A DNA stretch of 64,000 bases from Neospora caninum Liverpool (taxonomy: Eukaryota > Apicomplexa > Conoidasida > Eucoccidiorida > Sarcocystidae). The notes under the pieces are model-generated. The model had not been told where the DNA came from. It was given only the letters and a program-made list of their open reading frames with translations, and did no database searches. Location of the stretch: positions 1,784,790 through 1,848,789 of the forward strand of contig NC_018390.1 of assembly GCF_000208865.1 (NCBI RefSeq), read 5' to 3'. Positions within the stretch are counted from its first letter, which is position 1, and every line of letters starts with the position of its first letter. A program made the position numbers and the translations under genes. Of the stretch, positions 60,219 to 64,000 are shown in pieces.

Positions 60219-61503
60219 GAGAATGGAAAGTAACACTCTTGTCTCTAGTTCTCTGCTCCGAAAAGGCCATCCCACCCCATTATCTCTCAACATATCTGGT
60301 TTTGTCCAACCACCACTTTGTATCTTATACCTCTGTCTCCCCTACCTAATCGTCTCTGTACATAGATATACAACGTATGGATATCCTTTGGAGCCTGTTC
60401 AAATAGATTCACAAGTGTGGACGTATGCGCCTTGGGGCAAGTTCTCAAGTGAGATCTGTCGCTCGTGCGAGGATCCATCAATGCGGGATTTCTGTCTGTA
60501 GTCTTTTTCTGCAGTGTGATCGGAATGAAGGCCAAATTTGATTCTTTTTTGCGAGGGGCGACGCCCACAGGGCTGACTGGAATGTTTGCACCTATGTGGG
60601 GCACTGCCTTGTCAGGAGGGGGTAGGCAGAGCGATGGCAAAAGTTGTTCCTCGTTCGACGAGGCTGCAGCGCATTCGTTTTGGCCCTTCTCTTGCTTTCC
60701 CCTCGGTGACTCCTGGTGTCTCCTCTCAGGACCGGGAGAGATTGTGCACTCAACATTTCTGTGCGAAACAATCTAATCCGTTTTCTCTCAACATGGTTCT
60801 CCGCCTGGATCTACGAAGGGGGGAACAGGCTGTATGGCGGCGATTCGTGTTGCTCCCGTCTCGGATGCGTTCAAAGAAATTTCTCTCCTTGTGGTTCGTC
60901 TCACCCTCTCGGTGCGATCTGTAGGGAGACACTCGCGATGTGTACGTGCACATGTGGTAATACTCCCCAGCAAATGAATTTCTACGCATCCCTATGAAAA
61001 TATGTAAGCGTATGCGTGTTTTGTGTGTAGTGCATTGCAATGCGTGAAACAAAGCGCCTTCTGTAACGGACAGGAGAGAGTCAACACAAAGGGATAGATC
61101 GTAAGTTCGTGTGGAAACTACCGTAGCTTGCTGGGTTATCTCCTGTCATCTGGGGAACGTCTAGCTCTCAGCTGTCCTTTATCTAGCTAAAATCCACGAG
61201 TCAGTCGGGTCTCGGGTCCTCTTAAAAAAGGACGAACATTAAATCTCACAGCCAGATTTCGGCTGTAGAGACAAATAACTCATTGACGCACACATGGAGG
61301 CAACGCTAAACTCGCCTCTTCTTCACAAGCCCATTCCCTCACCCACAAATATCTCTAGAAATTTATTATTATGCATATATGCATATATATAAGATCTTTT
61401 TTTGTTTCGGTGTAACAGTATTTGCCGCTCACATTCGTTCTGTAGTGATGCATGAGTGTGTCTCGGTCACTTCGTTCCTCCCATGCCATTTGAGGATTTC
61501 CCT
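60219..61503. other. Convergent intergenic region
   Basis: This spacer lies between the stops of the 58.7-kb gene and IFT172. It contains 3' UTR-like AT-rich DNA and short ATGCATAT repeats near 61370. No gene was recognised. Confidence 0.45.
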
Positions 61504-63290
61504 CTAGCTTGGTTCTTGTCGACTTTCACACCAGGGGCACATTTTCGTGAGGCCGATGAATGCGTTCCAGTCGCTGCGATTTGCAACACTCTGACAGGAC
61601 GAACATCGAACCGCAGATGCCTCGTCAACAGGGTATCCTGTGATGACACACGGAGTCTCAGTGGTTGAGCATTTCGGACATGTCAGGGAGGCTTCGTAAA
61701 TCAAATGGCTGCACTTTCTGCACGATCTGAACCGGAACAGACACATCATACCACAAGATACACACACACAAAACGAAATTCAAAAGGCGCACACATCTCC
61801 AAGGACAAGAAGAAAAACTCGAAGAACCGGATCGAAGAAAGCCCGCACTACACAACGACAAAAAGCATGTATATATATATATATATATGGCATGTATATG
61901 TATAAATATCTGACGTTTCGCTCTGTCTCTCTCTATATATATTTATATATATATATATATATATTTGAGTATGTGGTATATTGTGAGTTGCTGTACACCT
62001 GTAGATGTTCCTATCCAGAGTTCCGTAGAGATGCTTGTGGGCAGAGGTGTGATGGAAATCTATCTGTCTAGACAGCTAACCATGTTAGATGCATCTCTAG
62101 CATCTCCGTACGTTGCTATCTCTGCCACATCATATAGATACATGCAAAGGGTTTGTGCGTATCTTGGATGCTGTAGACTTACAGATTCGGACATATAGAG
62201 TGGCGCATCATGTCTACAGAGAACGAAGAGTCTCCTCAAGGGGTCCAACAAGACCGGAGGTCAAACCCCACAGCATAGTCCCCCGAATGCGCTGAAGAGA
62301 ACAAGAGGAAGCCTGTGCCTCTCACCTACCTTTCGGTGAAAAACAGACATGAAACAGCGCCACGAAGAGGAAACTGACGCCTCACCGTTTGTTGAGAGTT
62401 GGCGATACGGACGGGTCAACGCTCCATGATAGGACGCATTCCCGCGCGTCTTCTATTTTTTCTCGAGGTCTGAAGAGGCCGAGAAAACTGACAGAAACAC
62501 CCTACTACATCCACGCGCTTTTCCACGTCGGTTATGGACACATTGTGGCGACACGGTCACCCTGTGAGACAGCGGTGATTCCCGGCAGACTCTGAGTATA
62601 GACCCCCGTCGAATTCGCCTTTGATTCCCACGCATACAGATGTCCCTACCCACATCGATCTGCACTTAAATATCTCGCACTCGCTTCAACTAGTTTTATT
62701 GTTGTGGTTTGGTGGGACTTCTGTGAGTGTGAAGATGGCGGTGTGAGGTTTTGGAAATTTCCATTTGTGTGCCTCAACGAGGATGTGACAGCAGGGAACC
62801 GCGAGAAGGCAGGCCGGGATACTGCAGCCGCTCCTTCGTTTTCCGACTCAAGAAAAGACCGTTTGCACGCATTGTCCTACAGGGAGTGCGTTTCGGGAAT
62901 GCGGAGTTCTTCCGGAGCGGGAATGTCTGTAAGTTCAAAATCGGAGCTGGCAAGCGAGGTGCCGCCAGGCTCATCGATCGCGTCGGCAATGTCAAGATAT
63001 CTGAACAAATCATGAAAACCCCGAGGGATGAATAGCCACGCTTCCAAAAAGAACGCCTGAACCTCACAAACTTTGCTTCCGGGTGCTCGGCAGATATCTT
63101 ATATATTTATATATCCCCGCGCAGACACCGCCTTGTAGTGGCCTAAATCTGAATCAAACCGTGTGTGTGAAAATAGCCTTTGCTGTCCTCTGGCCTCACA
63201 TGCTCTCTCAAAAAGCATGTACATATATGTCTATATCTGTATGTGTCTATATATATATATATGTATACATACCGCGAGAAGGGTTTTCTA

Positions 63291-63331
<41 letters not shown>

Positions 63332-64000
63332 GCATGTACTAGCATGTCCTCACTTTCTTGCGTTCGCTCTGGTGAACACATATGTATGTATTTTCTGCAG
63401 AGATGCAGATTCTTGTACGTTTGGTTCGACCGATTTGAAGAGAGAAGGCGATGCAAACACATGTAACTATTTTGATGCACATGCGTCAAGGGAAATACTC
63501 GAATACTTGCGCTATCTCACACGTGTGGTCCGGAGCACTGTGATAAGCAACTTCCTACCAACATGGTGGCGAGTGCCCTACACAAAATGCACTTAACATG
63601 CTGGTCGTGAAAACCACCGAAGAACGGGAGTAAAAAACGGCAAGGAAAGACATTCAAGACTCGCGCTTCGGACTCTCTCAGACCACCTTTGCTTTGGTTA
63701 CACGCACGCAGTCTGCGAATCCGAGTCGTGCTGGCCCTTGAGTCTAAAGGAAACTGTGTGAACGAGTTGTAGGAAATCGTGACAAAGCCGACTACTGGGG
63801 ACTAGACAAAACTTGCGTGGGCATTTGTTGCAAACGTTCTGTCTCTTTAACGCGGTGGGGGGGGGAGGGAAACCACGAAGCCTCTAAGGAAACACGCTCA
63901 GGACCCCAGACAGGCATGTCCCCGTATATACGCCGAACCCGGCACACCCATTAGCGGCATCGCCTCACCGATTCAAGAAGAAGAAAGCCATGCCCGTCCA
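61504..64000 (-). CDS. IFT172: Intraflagellar transport protein IFT172, C-terminal exons (5' end outside window)
   Basis: The last four exons on the minus strand, in phase: 64000 (edge)-63969, 63000-62881, 62469-62386 and 61726-61504 (TAG). Their joined translation follows the IFT172 C-terminus in order. GMAFFFLNR plus YLDIADAIDE matches MAFVFLNRYLDL..AIEE. ASSDFELTDIPAPEELR matches NSDFQDTDIPFEVPLP. ARECVLSWSVD matches REEVRDWVLTVSMD. IYEASL, then CVITGYPV, then ANRSDWNAFI matches YEASL, CLITGYPI and AANKDNWNKFL. Introns have GTGAGG, GTAGGA and GTGAGG donors. Unlike the animal protein, the end carries paired cysteines (CRKC, CPKC, CSSC, CPWC), which suggests bound zinc. IFT172 is a peripheral IFT-B subunit needed for flagellum assembly; in coccidia this would concern the male gamete. 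The N-terminal WD40 and TPR parts lie beyond the right edge. Confidence 0.88.
61868..61966. repeat. (TA)n microsatellites in IFT172 intron
   Basis: Two TA runs (61868-61889 and about 61935-61966) lie in the intron between the last two IFT172 exons. Confidence 0.9.
63243..63327. repeat. (TA)n microsatellites in IFT172 intron
   Basis: Two TA runs (about 63247-63263 and 63294-63326) lie in the intron between the 63000 and 63969 exon boundaries. Confidence 0.9.

Noticed and set aside
62704..63035. Plus-strand open frames that look protein-like (one with RLKKRPFARIVLQGVRFGN)
   Set aside because: The minus strand over 62881-63000 is an IFT172 exon with matching phases on both sides, so the plus frames are antisense shadows.

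Overview
The window looks like nuclear DNA of a coccidian apicomplexan, most likely the Toxoplasma/Neospora/Hammondia/Besnoitia group. The evidence is internal. Genes are long and GC-balanced, with short GT-AG introns. Proteins carry long Ser/Ala/Glu/Arg-rich low-complexity inserts. (TA)n microsatellites are confined to introns and intergenic DNA. Gene content includes a ciliary IFT172 end, a bacterial-type alpha-2-macroglobulin and a secreted cysteine-repeat protein. There are no operons, ribosome-binding sites, insertion sequences, CRISPR arrays or recognisable tRNA/rRNA genes. The exact species cannot be fixed from sequence alone.

Layout, left to right. (1) 1-2484, minus: 5' part of a secreted cysteine-repeat protein running off the left edge. 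(2) 2485-5917: mostly non-coding, with one weak candidate exon near 3.4 kb. (3) 5918-13332, plus: three-exon, about 2242-aa coiled-coil protein. (4) 15097-22495, minus: nine-exon, about 1150-aa protein combining a RING-CH (RINGv) finger with an FHA domain. (5) 25261-35728, plus: five-exon, about 2969-aa secreted alpha-2-macroglobulin with bacterial-type architecture and no visible thioester. (6) 35729-42693: gene-poor, with one short ORF at 40264-40851 and a few possible exons. (7) 42694-43923, plus: single-exon membrane protein. (8) 45940-56164, minus: multi-exon THO complex subunit 1 (HPR1/THOC1) homologue whose middle, about 52.9-54.6 kb, I could not resolve. (9) 58713-60218, plus: single-exon protein with signal peptide and C-terminal transmembrane segment. 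(10) 61504-64000, minus: last four exons of IFT172, continuing past the right edge.

These genes do not form a pathway. They cover ubiquitin/phosphosignal recognition (RINGv-FHA), mRNA export (THO), flagellar transport (IFT172), and secreted or membrane proteins (cysteine-repeat protein, alpha-2-macroglobulin, two membrane proteins). The RINGv-FHA and alpha-2-macroglobulin genes are divergent across a 2.8-kb spacer, and the THO gene and the 58.7-kb gene are divergent across 2.5 kb.

Exon models were built by hand from translated similarity, splice consensus and phase. Three (alpha-2-macroglobulin, RINGv-FHA, coiled coil) are phase-consistent end to end, and so is the visible part of IFT172. 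The best candidates for something undescribed are the thioester-less alpha-2-macroglobulin, the RINGv-FHA fusion, the Cys-pair C-terminus of IFT172, and two perfect hairpins inside coding exons.
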